A stretch of DNA of 64,000 bases from a bacterium 336/3 (GTDB taxonomy: Bacteria > Bacteroidota > Bacteroidia > Cytophagales > Thermonemataceae): contig LJIE01000001.1 in NCBI GenBank assembly GCA_001281695.1, positions 3,309,521-3,373,520 of the forward strand. Direction: 5' to 3'. Made by a program: the position numbers and the translations under genes. This document shows positions 27,494 to 35,651 of the stretch, one piece after another. How positions within the stretch are numbered: the stretch's first letter is position 1; each line of letters starts with the position of its first letter. The notes below the pieces were generated by a model. That model saw only the letters and a program-made list of their open reading frames with translations. It was not told the origin of the DNA and made no database searches.

Positions 27494-27997
27494 TCACTTC
27501 AATATTTCTTCACTTGCTTCTTTTAGATTTTCAGCATAAAAATCTACATTCATGTCTATTTTTTTGCCGATTTTTATAGTTCTGATTCCTAATTTTTGGG
27601 CTGGAATCATGTCTCGGAGGCTATCGCCTACCATCCAAGAAAGAGTAGGGTTAATATTATATTTGGCAATGGCTTTTTCGAGCATCAGGCTATCAGGTTT
27701 TCGGGAAAGGGAATTACTATATGCCTCATGATAAGGCGAATAATACAAGTCATCTATCAAAAAACCACATTGTTGTTGCAAATACTCGTGGCATTTGAGT
27801 ACATCTTGTACAGTATAGAGTCCTTTGGCTATTCCTCCTTGGTTGGTAATGACTATCAGTAAAAAACCTGCTTCCTTTAGGTTTTTAAGGGCTTCGATTG
27901 TACCTTCTGGAATGATAAAATCATCAACTTTATAAGTATATTCTCCTCTTTCTTCGTTGAGGACACCATCTCTATCTAAAAAAATTACTTTTTGCAT
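27494..27997 (-). CDS. HAD hydrolase, GmhB-like (heptose bisphosphatase family)
   Basis: 167 residues from the ATG (a TTG would add seven). HAD motif I FLDRDGVLN, motif II TNQGG, Lys in SRKPD, motif IV VGDSLRDM. GmhB removes the 7-phosphate in ADP-heptose synthesis. The zinc-binding Cys/His loop of classical GmhB (CPHHP..CxCRKP) is replaced by SPYHEAYSNSLSRKP, with no Cys, so it is a related form lacking the zinc site. The substrate is therefore uncertain. Confidence 0.75.
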   Translation of the reverse strand: MQKVIFLDRDGVLNEERGEYTYKVDDFIIPEGTIEALKNLKEAGFLLIVITNQGGIAKGLYTVQDVLKCHEYLQQQCGFLIDDLYYSPYHEAYSNSLSRKPDSLMLEKAIAKYNINPTLSWMVGDSLRDMIPAQKLGIRTIKIGKKIDMNVDFYAENLKEASEEILK

Positions 27998-28068
27998 TGT
28001 TGAAATCTTGTTTTCCAAAATTACAATGCAAAAAGCACATAAAAAATCACTTCATTTTATTATTTAGA

Positions 28069-28131
28069 AAACCTATGAGGTTTTTATCTGTAAACATAAC
28101 ATTATAAGCATGTTACAAACCTTATAGGTTT
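28069..28131. repeat. Palindromic intergenic element
   Basis: Arms aaacctatgaggttt and aaaccttataggttt pair over 15 positions with one G-T pair, around a 33-base loop with a further weak stem. Each arm is itself nearly palindromic (AAACCT-N3-AGGTTT). It lies between the HAD gene and the gene at 28135 and may end transcription coming out of the RNA island. Confidence 0.65.
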
Positions 28132-28134
28132 CTG

Positions 28135-28653
28135 TTAGTTTGCCATAGATGCTTCTTGTACAGGCATATTTACTTCTATCCCTGTAAGGTACAAATCCAT
28201 TTGACTCATGGCTTGAGACAATTCTATTACATCTATTTCCATCATTACATCAGCTTGACCGAGTGTTGCAAGCATAGCTACTTTTTCGAGTTCGGCTAAT
28301 TGCAAAACAATGTCTTGTGTTGCAATAAAATCTGTATGACAAGTATCCAGATTAGCTTTTTCAGCCAATTCTGCAAACTTTTTCCATAGCAAATCCAAAC
28401 GGCGATAAGCAGGGAATTCATCTCCAACCAGCAATGCAATATTCAACGTTCTGATGACTTCTTTCAAACGCCATTCTACAAAAACTTGGTATAGATGCAA
28501 GATAGAATACACCAAATCTGTATTGTATGCGGGGTTTTTCAAGAAGATTTTTACCAAACGTTCTGCTCCTATTTTATAAGCATTGGCTTGGGAATGAACA
28601 GCATGTTCATGAAATTCATTTTCTGCGATATTATATAATTTTATCATGACCAT
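28135..28653 (-). CDS. Hypothetical all-helical protein
   Basis: 172 residues, not recognised. Predicted helices: KIGAERLVKIFL, VYSILHLYQVFVEWRLKEVIRTLNIALLV, YRRLDLLWKKFAELAEKA, IVLQLAELEKVAMLATL. The layout recalls HEPN-like four-helix bundles but there is no RX4-6H motif, so no nuclease claim is made. It is 70 bases downstream of the PcfJ-like gene on the same strand and could be its partner. Confidence 0.55.
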   Translation of the reverse strand: MVMIKLYNIAENEFHEHAVHSQANAYKIGAERLVKIFLKNPAYNTDLVYSILHLYQVFVEWRLKEVIRTLNIALLVGDEFPAYRRLDLLWKKFAELAEKANLDTCHTDFIATQDIVLQLAELEKVAMLATLGQADVMMEIDVIELSQAMSQMDLYLTGIEVNMPVQEASMAN

Positions 28654-28723
28654 AGTCTTACAATTTAAGCTTTTACAATAATTCTATACTCTCTTTATTA
28701 TTGCACTGATTACTATTCAATGC

Positions 28724-30010
28724 TTAAACCCATTTTGAAACTTTCAAATTCTGATTCTGAGCCCATAGTGTTACCAAGTGTTTCTCTTTGGGTTGCATGC
28801 ATCTGTTGTACTTGCCTCTTGCTTGTACAATTGTTTTTGAGTTTAAATCGATTTCCAATGTAATTAAAGTTTCTATCATTCCAAACTCATCAGATTTTAA
28901 TGTAAAAATAGCACATTGTCCTTTGTGGCAACGAGTGTCGTAGCTGGATACACAATGTTTTTGCTTTGCACCTTCTGCTTTAAGTTCATTGGTAGAAAGT
29001 AATTCTTGAATTTCATACATTTTAGTTTTTATACCTGTACCTTCTTCCCAAATGAATCCCTCAATACCACAAGTTTTCCAAACATAATTTCCACCTCTGT
29101 TGAAACGACGATTAAGGGTTTGATGCCACTCTAGTGTCTGACGCAACACTGAATTAATGGTTCTACCTTTCATAGAATATGCATTGTTCTGTATGTATTG
29201 TTCTCTGATGTAATCAACCATTTCTTCTATTTTTTCCATATCAAACATACCTGCTTTCACAAAAAACTCAATCACCTCACCCCAAAAACGCTCATTTACA
29301 AAGTTATTTCTACCCAAATACGAACCATTGATATACCAAGCCAAATAATCATCTCCACCCAAACCTATTACTTGTGCATAACGCAAAGCCTCATGAATGT
29401 TTAGATAACTGGGTGCTTGCATAAATGCATGAGCCATTTTTTTAGTCATGTTAAAAGGCAACAATGAAAGTTTACGAACAGAATTTCCTTGAGCCAAATC
29501 GATGTACCATTGCATATAATTTGCTTTCTCTGTCAGCCAAGCTGAATTCAAGAAGGCAGGAACAGGATATTCTGCAAAAAGATGTTTCAATAAATCTGTC
29601 CACTGTTTGGTTATATTATGGCTTTTTCTCTCCCACGTTTCTATTTCTCTGATAAAATAATTCGATTTTAAAGCTATTTTCTTTAAGGAAGCTAAGTATT
29701 CATAGTTTTGGAGTAAGTCAAAACATCTCTTTTTAGCCAATATTTCAAGCAATGCCTTATAGGACTTTAAATGTGGCAAATATATTCTTTGACTTAGTTC
29801 TTCAAAATCTGCTTTTATTTTATTAAAAACCTCAGGATAAGTATAATGAAAACTTTTTTTTGAAAATATAAGCTCTACATTTTTCAAAAACACCTTCGAT
29901 AAATCTTTAGGCGTTTTAAGTATTTCCTGATATTTTTGTTGTTTTTGAATTTTAGTTTTTTCAATAGCCTCTAATTGTATGTATAAAGGTACTTTTTTCT
30001 GGTTTCCCAT
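28724..30010 (-). CDS. PcfJ-domain protein
   Basis: 428 residues from ATG at 30010 (in-frame TTG upstream is less likely). A long helical N-terminal part is followed by the PcfJ region: LSTNELKAEGAKQKHCVSSYDTRC, a CxxG-type loop, ITLEIDL, and IVQARGKYNRCM. PcfJ-like proteins are known from conjugative elements and phages; their function is unsettled. It is preceded by a copy of the ttgtactttt motif found at several points of the RNA island, tying it to that island. Confidence 0.75.
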   Translation of the reverse strand: MGNQKKVPLYIQLEAIEKTKIQKQQKYQEILKTPKDLSKVFLKNVELIFSKKSFHYTYPEVFNKIKADFEELSQRIYLPHLKSYKALLEILAKKRCFDLLQNYEYLASLKKIALKSNYFIREIETWERKSHNITKQWTDLLKHLFAEYPVPAFLNSAWLTEKANYMQWYIDLAQGNSVRKLSLLPFNMTKKMAHAFMQAPSYLNIHEALRYAQVIGLGGDDYLAWYINGSYLGRNNFVNERFWGEVIEFFVKAGMFDMEKIEEMVDYIREQYIQNNAYSMKGRTINSVLRQTLEWHQTLNRRFNRGGNYVWKTCGIEGFIWEEGTGIKTKMYEIQELLSTNELKAEGAKQKHCVSSYDTRCHKGQCAIFTLKSDEFGMIETLITLEIDLNSKTIVQARGKYNRCMQPKEKHLVTLWAQNQNLKVSKWV

Positions 30011-30067
30011 ATCCCAATAAATTAATCTTTCTAAATTTTTAAGCAATACAATCACACCCAACTAAAA

Positions 30068-30079
30068 TTGTACTTTTTT
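30068..30079. promoter_or_regulatory. TTGTACTTT motif before the PcfJ-like gene
   Basis: ttgtactttttt; on the minus strand aaaaaagtacaa followed by TTTTAG..GGG, nearly as at 37807-37819 before the tRNA array. Confidence 0.4.
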
Positions 30080-30132
30080 CAGTTAGCTCATTAAACAATT
30101 CTCTTGATTTTTTGCAGGGGAAAGGCAAAAGA

Positions 30133-30165
30133 AAAGCCCGAAAACTTTGGCAATTTTCGGGCTTA
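30133..30165 (-). terminator. Rho-independent terminator
   Basis: Stem agcccgaaaa / ttttcgggct with a 9-base loop; on the minus strand the stem is followed by TTTTCTTTT. It ends the transcript carrying the small ORF at 30186. Confidence 0.85.
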
Positions 30166-30185
30166 GGATATTTTAGAAAGGGAAA

Positions 30186-30314
30186 CTACCAGAAAGTAGC
30201 CTCATCTATATTCCAAAGACCGAAAGGTATGCCAAGAATCCCCACAGACCATAAGTCTACACATTTGTGAGCTATGCTGTTAGATTTTTGATACATTTTA
30301 CTTTCTAATCTCAT
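30186..30314 (-). CDS. Small ORF (42 aa) with its own promoter and terminator
   Basis: ATG to TAG, 42 residues, containing IAHKCVDLWSVGILGIPFGLW. It starts downstream of a promoter-like stretch shared almost exactly with the small ORF at 37930 and ends just before a strong terminator. Both peptides share PFGL. Coding status is unproven; it could also be a leader or small RNA. Confidence 0.4.
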   Translation of the reverse strand: MRLESKMYQKSNSIAHKCVDLWSVGILGIPFGLWNIDEATFW

Positions 30315-30359
30315 TGGTTTTGTGTTTAAAATTTGATGATGCAAATATGGAAGCATTTT

Positions 30360-30375
30360 TTGTACTTTCCAAATA
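30360..30375 (-). promoter_or_regulatory. Shared promoter element of the small ORF (copy 1)
   Basis: ttgtactttccaaata (plus strand) is identical in all 16 bases to 38118-38133. On the minus strand it reads TATTTGGAAAGTACAA and is followed at the same distance by TTTG in both copies, as expected for a -33/-7 pair. Confidence 0.5.
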
Positions 30376-30401
30376 TTTTTAGAAAAATTTATAAAAAAAT
30401 A

Positions 30402-30630
30402 AAAGAGGCAACAAGCAAGAAAACTATCGCTCTTACCATCTGCTTGTGGCAGATTAGGCAGTGAGCTGGTAATTCGACATCTTTGTTTAAAGACTTACAA
30501 GGAGGCATTTAAGCTTTCAACCCCATTTTACCATATCGGAATCAACCCGATTTCACTAGTTCGGTCACCCGAATTACGCTACCTTAGGATCGTTATAGTT
30601 ACGAAGTAGGCTTTCTTTACGGCACTCTTT
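30402..30630 (-). ncRNA. PE7: permuted mimic of 23S rRNA domain IV (H68-H71)
   Basis: 229 bases between the RNA ligase gene and the small ORF. The outer clamp is AAAGAG / CTCTTT, then a bulged T and GC/GC, then the second helix AAGAAAGC / GTTTTCTT. Right after the conserved TACTT comes CGTAACTATAACG and then ATCCTAAGGTAGCG. Over the 25 bases from TAAC to AGCG I recall one difference from E. coli 23S (about 1911-1935). An H71-like hairpin TCGGGTTGATTCCGA follows. The far end reads GGTAAGAGCGAT; joined to CGTAAC it restores a full H69 stem, GATCG-loop-CGATC, and continues 23S upstream (GGTAAACGGCGGCCG in E. coli). So the order is permuted: 3' piece first. Confidence 0.85.
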
Positions 30631-30667
30631 ATGTTTTAAATACTAATATTATCTCTGGACTATTATT

Positions 30668-31660
30668 CTATTCATATTTCAATAAAAACTCTGGGTTGAT
30701 GGCTTTGAAAGACACTCTTCCAACGTTTCTTTCATGGCGTTCTTCAAGAGGACGTATTACGATGCCTTCAGCCCAAACTTTGTCATTTAGTGTTGAACGC
30801 ATTTTAGATTTTTCGATTAATGCATGAATATCATTGCTCAAAGCATAATCTGCTTCTAAAATAGGTACACTTGGCAAATCCAAATTCTTCAAGATGCTTT
30901 CAAACTCATTAAAACTTACATAAACAGATTTGTCAATATCATAAATACTAAAAAATCTTGCTGTTTGTCCTTTTAGGGCATATTTATTGCCTTGTACTCC
31001 CTCACCTATGAGTTCTCCTTGTAAAGCAATATTCCTGCCAAAACTTTTTAGTTTTTCTTCTACATTCAACGCTTTTGCCACTGCCCAAAAGGTATTTTCA
31101 TCATCTGGCTCCAGTTCCATATTACGGCTACAAACACTAAATGCTTCATCTCTGAGGTAATATGTTACAGAAGAACCATCTAATTTTTCGGTAACAAAGC
31201 ATTTTTCACCTTGATATTTGTCTAATACTCTTTGCAGTACTTGTACTCTTGTTTCGTCAGTTTTAGGAATAAAAGAAGGAAATGTACTTTTCATGACACC
31301 AGCCAGCATTGCAGGAATAGGTGGTTCGTATTTGATAACTCCCAGAATATCTGTTACATCCAAGTCTTCTTCAATGGGTGTGCCTTCAGGCAACACACTC
31401 AAAGGAAAGCAAATACCTTGTGAAATTTGTCCACGCAAACGAATGGTTCTGATACGCATACCACGAGGTTTTAAAAACTCGTATTCAGGTTTATCTGGCA
31501 AAATACTGTCTATTTCACAATAAACACACAATTCACCCTCTTTAAATTCATCTTTTTTGACGACCAGTTCCCAACCCAGTACAGTTGCTCTCATAATAGC
31601 ATCTGCATCAGGAATAGGGTCTAAGGCTTTTATTTTTTGAATAGAAGCAAGTTTTCTCAT
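30668..31660 (-). CDS. RNA ligase, Rnl5/DraRnl (DRB0094) type
   Basis: 330 residues. An N-terminal OB-like module (RKLASIQKIKALDPIPDADAI) precedes a nucleotidyltransferase domain with catalytic Lys159 in TEKLDGSS (motif I), FFSIYDID (III), EGIVIRP (IV) and VSFKAIN (V). Deinococcus DraRnl seals 3'-OH/5'-phosphate nicks in RNA duplexes and RNA on DNA. It is the last protein gene before PE7 and follows the primase-like, ATP-grasp and TROVE genes on the same strand. In this setting it is the natural candidate to join the ends of the permuted RNAs, or to repair cleaved tRNA (inference). Confidence 0.9.
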   Translation of the reverse strand: MRKLASIQKIKALDPIPDADAIMRATVLGWELVVKKDEFKEGELCVYCEIDSILPDKPEYEFLKPRGMRIRTIRLRGQISQGICFPLSVLPEGTPIEEDLDVTDILGVIKYEPPIPAMLAGVMKSTFPSFIPKTDETRVQVLQRVLDKYQGEKCFVTEKLDGSSVTYYLRDEAFSVCSRNMELEPDDENTFWAVAKALNVEEKLKSFGRNIALQGELIGEGVQGNKYALKGQTARFFSIYDIDKSVYVSFNEFESILKNLDLPSVPILEADYALSNDIHALIEKSKMRSTLNDKVWAEGIVIRPLEERHERNVGRVSFKAINPEFLLKYE

Positions 31661-31679
31661 TGTTTTTTTATTTTTTGAA

Positions 31680-31734
31680 ACAAGAAATTAGATACAAGAA
31701 GCAAGATATTTTTTCTAATGTCTAATCTCTTATA
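31680..31734. repeat. Heptad-type intergenic repeat
   Basis: acaagaa, attagat, acaagaa, gcaagat, then tctaatg, tctaatc, tcttata in 7-base register, between the RNA ligase and primase-like genes. Confidence 0.5.
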
Positions 31735-31735
31735 T

Positions 31736-32407
31736 TTATTTGATAAAATGAGGTGTAAAACCACCTTGACTGCACCCCACAACGGGTATCAAATTATCTC
31801 CTTTTACATCACAACCTGTAATAGCTGTGAGTTTTGGATACCATGTTTTTTCGTATTGTTTTTCAATTTTAGAGAGTTCTACAAGTAAATGAAAACCTCC
31901 TCTTGTCTGCAATACATTCAAGCATTCTGAATTGATGTGTTTTTTTACTTCTGTAAGGGTTTCCCCAATATCCACTCCATCAAAATCCAAATCGAAGTAT
32001 ATTTTTCGTTTACAACACTGCTGAATTTGTGAAAGTACCTCCTGATGTGGATTGTAACCAGTATATTTCTTGGTAATCAGTTCAGCAAATTTCACCAAGG
32101 ATTTTTTAGTTGCTTCCTCCAAATCTCTTGGATTGGGCGTAATGTACAAAGCCAACGCTTCTTGAGGTATCGAGTTTCCTTTCTGTTTATACGAATCTAT
32201 CTCACACTCTAATTGCTTAATTTTATCAAAAAGATATTCTTTGTTGGAAGTAAAACGTTTGAGTTGAGCTTTATCAGCTCCTACCCCTTCGGCATATTTG
32301 CTTCGAGCCAACAAAGACACATAATAGGTTTCCTGAGGTTTCAGTTCTGGAAGCCAATCTATAAAATTCTGAAGCAGTTTTTTGTCTGTTATAATTTTGT
32401 AGTTCAT
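31736..32407 (-). CDS. Small primase-polymerase-like (AEP) protein
   Basis: 223 residues. The C-terminal half shows the archaeo-eukaryotic primase signature order: acidic motif in IYFDLDFDGVD, then GGFHLLVEL (the s-x-H motif), then a third acidic motif at ITGCDVKGDNLIPVVG. The N-terminal half is helical and unassigned. No helicase or zinc module is present. It may act as a nucleotidyltransferase on RNA ends here rather than a replicative primase (inference from neighbours). Confidence 0.65.
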   Translation of the reverse strand: MNYKIITDKKLLQNFIDWLPELKPQETYYVSLLARSKYAEGVGADKAQLKRFTSNKEYLFDKIKQLECEIDSYKQKGNSIPQEALALYITPNPRDLEEATKKSLVKFAELITKKYTGYNPHQEVLSQIQQCCKRKIYFDLDFDGVDIGETLTEVKKHINSECLNVLQTRGGFHLLVELSKIEKQYEKTWYPKLTAITGCDVKGDNLIPVVGCSQGGFTPHFIK

Positions 32408-32420
32408 TTGTATCTTTATT

Positions 32421-33230
32421 TTAGCTATTTTTCTGATTTCTGCACCAATTTACAACATAATTGATATATGCTTCTCGTACAAATGAAAAAACTGTTACAT
32501 TAGGTATATGATTGACCTCCAGCAGATACTTCTGATTATCAGGTGTTACCATATAATCTATTCCTACTATTTTTAAATTGAAATATTGAGCCAAATTTTT
32601 AGCATCCTCCAGTAAATCCGCATCTATGGGCATTTCTGATACATTTTGGTGATGAATAGATTTTAACCAATCATCGCCTGTAAGCTGAATTTGCCAAGCC
32701 TGTTCTCCTACCAAAACAATCCGAACAGCTTCTCCTTGTATAAATGGTTCATAAAGTGTTATTTCATTGGGTGTTTGCCAGTTTCCTTCAAATTTAGTTT
32801 TGTTTTCTCCGCAATGCCAGTTGCTCCATTTTGCTACTGTAGGGCGTTCTGCATGCCATTCTTGAGCTTCTAAAGACATTCCTCTTGGTAGAATACCAAA
32901 TTTTGTTGCTTTTAAAGCTCTCACAAGCCCTGAATGTCTGAGCCTGCAATCCATCATGCCTGTAGCATTGGGCAAACATTCTCCACCCCAAAGAGCTAAT
33001 AATGTGATAAAATCGAAGTCATCATCAAATATTCCATGATAAATTACTCTATCTACTTTCAAAAACTTATCAGGATGCGTTTTGCTTTCCACCCACAAAA
33101 TCCCCTCTACGAGCTTAATTTTAGGTAAATATTCGTAAATAACAGTTAAACAATCTATTTTTTCTAAAATTTCTGTAGTTTCAGGTGGTTCTAAACCTAC
33201 CATCAAAACTCTTTTTTTATCTGATAACAT
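32421..33230 (-). CDS. ATP-grasp domain protein (RimK-like)
   Basis: 269 residues. The ATP-grasp layout is seen in the C-terminal half: EPFIQGEAVRIVLVG, WQIQLTGDDW, and the Mg-binding IVGIDYMV..YLLEVNHIPNVTVF. The N-terminal part is an alpha/beta pre-ATP-grasp domain. Such enzymes join carboxylates to amines. It lies 13 bases upstream of the primase-like gene and after TROVE, so it probably belongs to the island operon; the substrate is unknown. Confidence 0.75.
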   Translation of the reverse strand: MLSDKKRVLMVGLEPPETTEILEKIDCLTVIYEYLPKIKLVEGILWVESKTHPDKFLKVDRVIYHGIFDDDFDFITLLALWGGECLPNATGMMDCRLRHSGLVRALKATKFGILPRGMSLEAQEWHAERPTVAKWSNWHCGENKTKFEGNWQTPNEITLYEPFIQGEAVRIVLVGEQAWQIQLTGDDWLKSIHHQNVSEMPIDADLLEDAKNLAQYFNLKIVGIDYMVTPDNQKYLLEVNHIPNVTVFSFVREAYINYVVNWCRNQKNS

Positions 33231-33247
33231 ATATTTTAGCCTTTAAG

Positions 33248-33278
33248 AGAGTTCTCTATAAAGTTTACAGAGAACTCT
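33248..33278. promoter_or_regulatory. Intercistronic hairpin between TROVE and the ATP-grasp gene
   Basis: Perfect 10-bp stem agagttctct / agagaactct with an 11-base loop and no T run on the minus strand, so more likely a processing or stability element than a terminator. Confidence 0.5.
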
Positions 33279-33284
33279 TACATT

Positions 33285-34802
33285 TTATAACTCTATATTT
33301 TCTATTTTAGAAATGGCTGTTTCGCCATTTTCAATAGCTTCCAATACTTCAAAAACTTTGTCAGACCAGCCTGCAATCAAGAATGTGTCTTTATTTACCA
33401 CATTCAAAGGCATTTGTCCATAGCCAGCCAAGTCAAAAAGATACAATTGAGCATTGGGAGCTATTTTTTTGTACTCTTTCCACAATGCAGGAATAGTTTC
33501 TCCAGAGAAATTGCTGTTCCACATTTGACAATCAGTAAACATCATTACTTTATCCATCACCAATTTTCTAGCAATCAAATCTTTGATAACCAAATAGCCA
33601 TTGGTAGAATATCCTACTTCTCCTTCACGTTTACGGAATTCCATCACATTTGCCAAGATATTCTTTTGAGGCACATTGATGGCTTTCCAAGTATCACCAA
33701 ACATTCCAGTAATTACACTTTTACAAGCATTTTGGAAAAGCATCGCAAGTACCAAACCTATATCATAATTTTGTACTTTGCTATTTTTGGAAATAGGTGA
33801 TTGCATAGAACCAGAAACATCGCAAGCAAGCAATACTTTTGTATCTTTATCAAAACCTTTGATATTTGAAGCACTCACTTGAACAGCATTTTCCAACGCA
33901 TTCAAGATAGTAGTTGTATGTACAGACACCACTCCTTGCAATTCTCTATATGCTGAAAGGAATCGGAAAGGCAATTGTTTTGAATTTTGTACTGCTTTTT
34001 CGTTAGAAAGATAATTTGTCACTTTTTCGATATGAGCTTGACTTACTTGTGCCTCCAAAATATTACGTAGGTTACGAAGTGTTGCCATATAACCCACTTT
34101 TCCACTATCAATCAATTCTTCCCATTTAGCCTTAAAAGCAGCATCTCTATCTTCTTTTTTATCAAAACCTTTTTGTCCAAGTACTGAAAGTTCTACTTCC
34201 CAAGTGTAAGGTGTTTCGAGTTCATCTTTTACAATTTTATCGAAAATAGCTTGTTGTGCTTCATCTTTTGCTTTAGGGTGTACCAAAAACAGGGCATCAC
34301 GCAGTTTGATTTCAGTAACTCTGTTGTATTTTGCAAATTGATACTCATCAAAACTGTTAAAAGCATTTGCCACACCTTTTTGTACTTGTTTGGAAAGTTT
34401 TCCCAGTTTCTTCATGCCATCACGAGCATTTGCCATTTGGTAGTAAGCCAAAATCTCTGTGATTTCATCAGCACGTCCTATGATTTGGCTAATCATTTTG
34501 CTTACAAGCTGATCGCCAGCGTGTACTTTGGCAAGCTCCACAGCCAATACCAAAGGTACAGAACGCAAATTCATTTGTTTGCGAGCATACACAGCTAATT
34601 TTGCCACGAATAAAGGGTCATTTTTAGCTATCAACTCTTTAATTCGAGCTACTTTCGCATCATTTTTTTCATAAAATTGGTCTGAAAGAGATGATGTTAC
34701 TACTGCAGAATACAATTCCATAGCAGGCGTTAGTTTATAAGCTTTTTCGCCTTCGTGATTGGTAATTGTGTTTGTTCCTTGTGTGTTTTTATTGAATTTC
34801 AT
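33285..34802 (-). CDS. TROVE-domain protein (bacterial Ro60/Rsr)
   Basis: 505 residues. Helical HEAT-like TROVE ring (about 1-310; DPLFVAKLAVYARKQMNLRSVPLVL is typical), then a VWA-like domain with MIDAS residues in CDVSGSM (about 328) and MMFTDCQMW. Ro60/Rsr rings bind misfolded RNA ends in the central hole and Y RNAs on the outer rim; in Deinococcus Rsr works in RNA decay and stress survival with a tRNA-like Y RNA. Here it lies directly after a tRNA-His-like gene and PE6, so the permuted tRNA-like units are candidate Y-type ligands (inference). Confidence 0.92.
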   Translation of the reverse strand: MKFNKNTQGTNTITNHEGEKAYKLTPAMELYSAVVTSSLSDQFYEKNDAKVARIKELIAKNDPLFVAKLAVYARKQMNLRSVPLVLAVELAKVHAGDQLVSKMISQIIGRADEITEILAYYQMANARDGMKKLGKLSKQVQKGVANAFNSFDEYQFAKYNRVTEIKLRDALFLVHPKAKDEAQQAIFDKIVKDELETPYTWEVELSVLGQKGFDKKEDRDAAFKAKWEELIDSGKVGYMATLRNLRNILEAQVSQAHIEKVTNYLSNEKAVQNSKQLPFRFLSAYRELQGVVSVHTTTILNALENAVQVSASNIKGFDKDTKVLLACDVSGSMQSPISKNSKVQNYDIGLVLAMLFQNACKSVITGMFGDTWKAINVPQKNILANVMEFRKREGEVGYSTNGYLVIKDLIARKLVMDKVMMFTDCQMWNSNFSGETIPALWKEYKKIAPNAQLYLFDLAGYGQMPLNVVNKDTFLIAGWSDKVFEVLEAIENGETAISKIENIEL

Positions 34803-34863
34803 TTTTTTAAAGTTAAAAGGTTATACAAACGACACTTTTAAATAATTTTTTAAAATTATTTTG

Positions 34864-34936
34864 GGGGAAGTAAGGGAATCGAACCCATGTCTCTTGAACC
34901 ACAATCAAGCGTCCTAACCGTTGGACCAACAACCCC
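34864..34936 (-). tRNA. tRNA-His (GTG)-like, imperfect
   Basis: Cloverleaf with D-stem GTCC/GGAC, anticodon stem CTTGA/TCAAG around TTGTGGT, T-loop TTCGATT, and an extra 5' G opposite C73 as in tRNA-His. The acceptor stem has two T-T mismatches (GGGTTGT/ACTTCCC) and the T-stem one. No exact CCA is encoded. It may be functional only poorly, or serve as a mimic. Confidence 0.7.
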
Positions 34937-34940
34937 ATAA

Positions 34941-35073
34941 AAGCTGGTAACTGGCAAAAAGTGACTATACAGATGTCCTATCCACTTAGACGACACTTCG
35001 TTGGAAGTGATGGGATTTGAACCCACATTTCCTGGCGTGACTGGCGAAGTAACACTTTTTTACGACACAGCTT
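34941..35073 (-). ncRNA. PE6: permuted tRNA-like unit
   Basis: Clamp: AAGCTG / CAGCTT, bulged T, GT/AC, then AAAAAGTG / CACTTTTT. Inside, a T-arm (GTGGG-TTCAAAT-CCCAT) and acceptor 3' strand CACTTCC come first, a linker of one base after the discriminator, then acceptor 5' strand CGAAGTG, and D-arm GTCTAAGTGGATAGGAC. Joining the outer ends gives anticodon stem CTGGC/GCCAG with loop CAGTCAC (GTC in anticodon position, but A at position 33). Identity is therefore uncertain. It lies between the AlkB-like gene and the tRNA-His-like gene. Confidence 0.85.
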
Positions 35074-35079
35074 ATATTT

Positions 35080-35649
35080 TTAATGAATCACGTTTCTAAA
35101 TGTAATATTGATTCTCGCTTTTTTTTCGTTTTCAGGAGGTACTCGGTGTAAATGTGTATGTTGCAGAGTTCCTTGCATTACGATTACATCTCCTTTTTCT
35201 ACTGATAATTTTAGTGGATTTCCCATTCCATTTTTGGCTTTAAACCAAAACTCTCTTGTTTCTCCAAATGAAATTGAAACGATTGTAGGATTTTTACCCA
35301 CACATGCATCATCATCAGAATGCCAGTTTACTCTATCTTTCCCATCTCTATATAATTGCAAAACAGCGGCATTAAACTTTTCTTGACCTAAAATTTCAGC
35401 GTCTTTTTTGAGTTCAAGGATCACATCTGTCCAAGGCTCAGGCTCAAAAACCATTCCTGAATAATTATAAGACCTCTCTCCATAACTGGCTGTGAGCCTT
35501 GGTAAATGTATAATACTTCCATCTGCATTTTGATAGGTTTTATCTAACCATTTGATTTGGTTAGATAATTTTCGAAATATCCTATCACAATACACATCAT
35601 CATAAAAGGCTGAAAATACGACTAAACGTCCATTCAAATAAGTTTTCAT
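35080..35649 (-). CDS. AlkB-like 2-oxoglutarate/Fe(II) dioxygenase
   Basis: About 189 residues from ATG at 35649, which follows the ATP-grasp stop by two bases (an ATG at 35667 is also open). Double-stranded beta-helix with iron ligands in WHSDDD (H-x-D) and HTHLHR, and the 2-oxoglutarate clamp RINITFR, as in AlkB. AlkB enzymes remove alkyl groups from bases of DNA and RNA. Placed between permuted tRNA units and next to TROVE and an RNA ligase, an RNA-repair role is plausible (inference). Confidence 0.88.
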   Translation of the reverse strand: MKTYLNGRLVVFSAFYDDVYCDRIFRKLSNQIKWLDKTYQNADGSIIHLPRLTASYGERSYNYSGMVFEPEPWTDVILELKKDAEILGQEKFNAAVLQLYRDGKDRVNWHSDDDACVGKNPTIVSISFGETREFWFKAKNGMGNPLKLSVEKGDVIVMQGTLQHTHLHRVPPENEKKARINITFRNVIH

Positions 35650-35651
35650 AG

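Noticed and set aside
28135-28653. HEPN ribonuclease
   Set aside because: The helices look HEPN-like but the RX4-6H catalytic motif is not present.
30360-30380. Sigma-54 promoter before the small ORF, as in rtcBA-type repair operons
   Set aside because: TGG and GC elements are present on the minus strand but their spacing is about three bases too long.
30402-30630. A piece of a real rRNA operon
   Set aside because: No 16S, 5S or remaining 23S sequence surrounds it, the order is permuted, and it carries the clamp of the other units.
30402-30630. Permuted tmRNA
   Set aside because: No tag-peptide reading frame ending in ALAA and no Ala-type acceptor; the H69 sequence explains it better.
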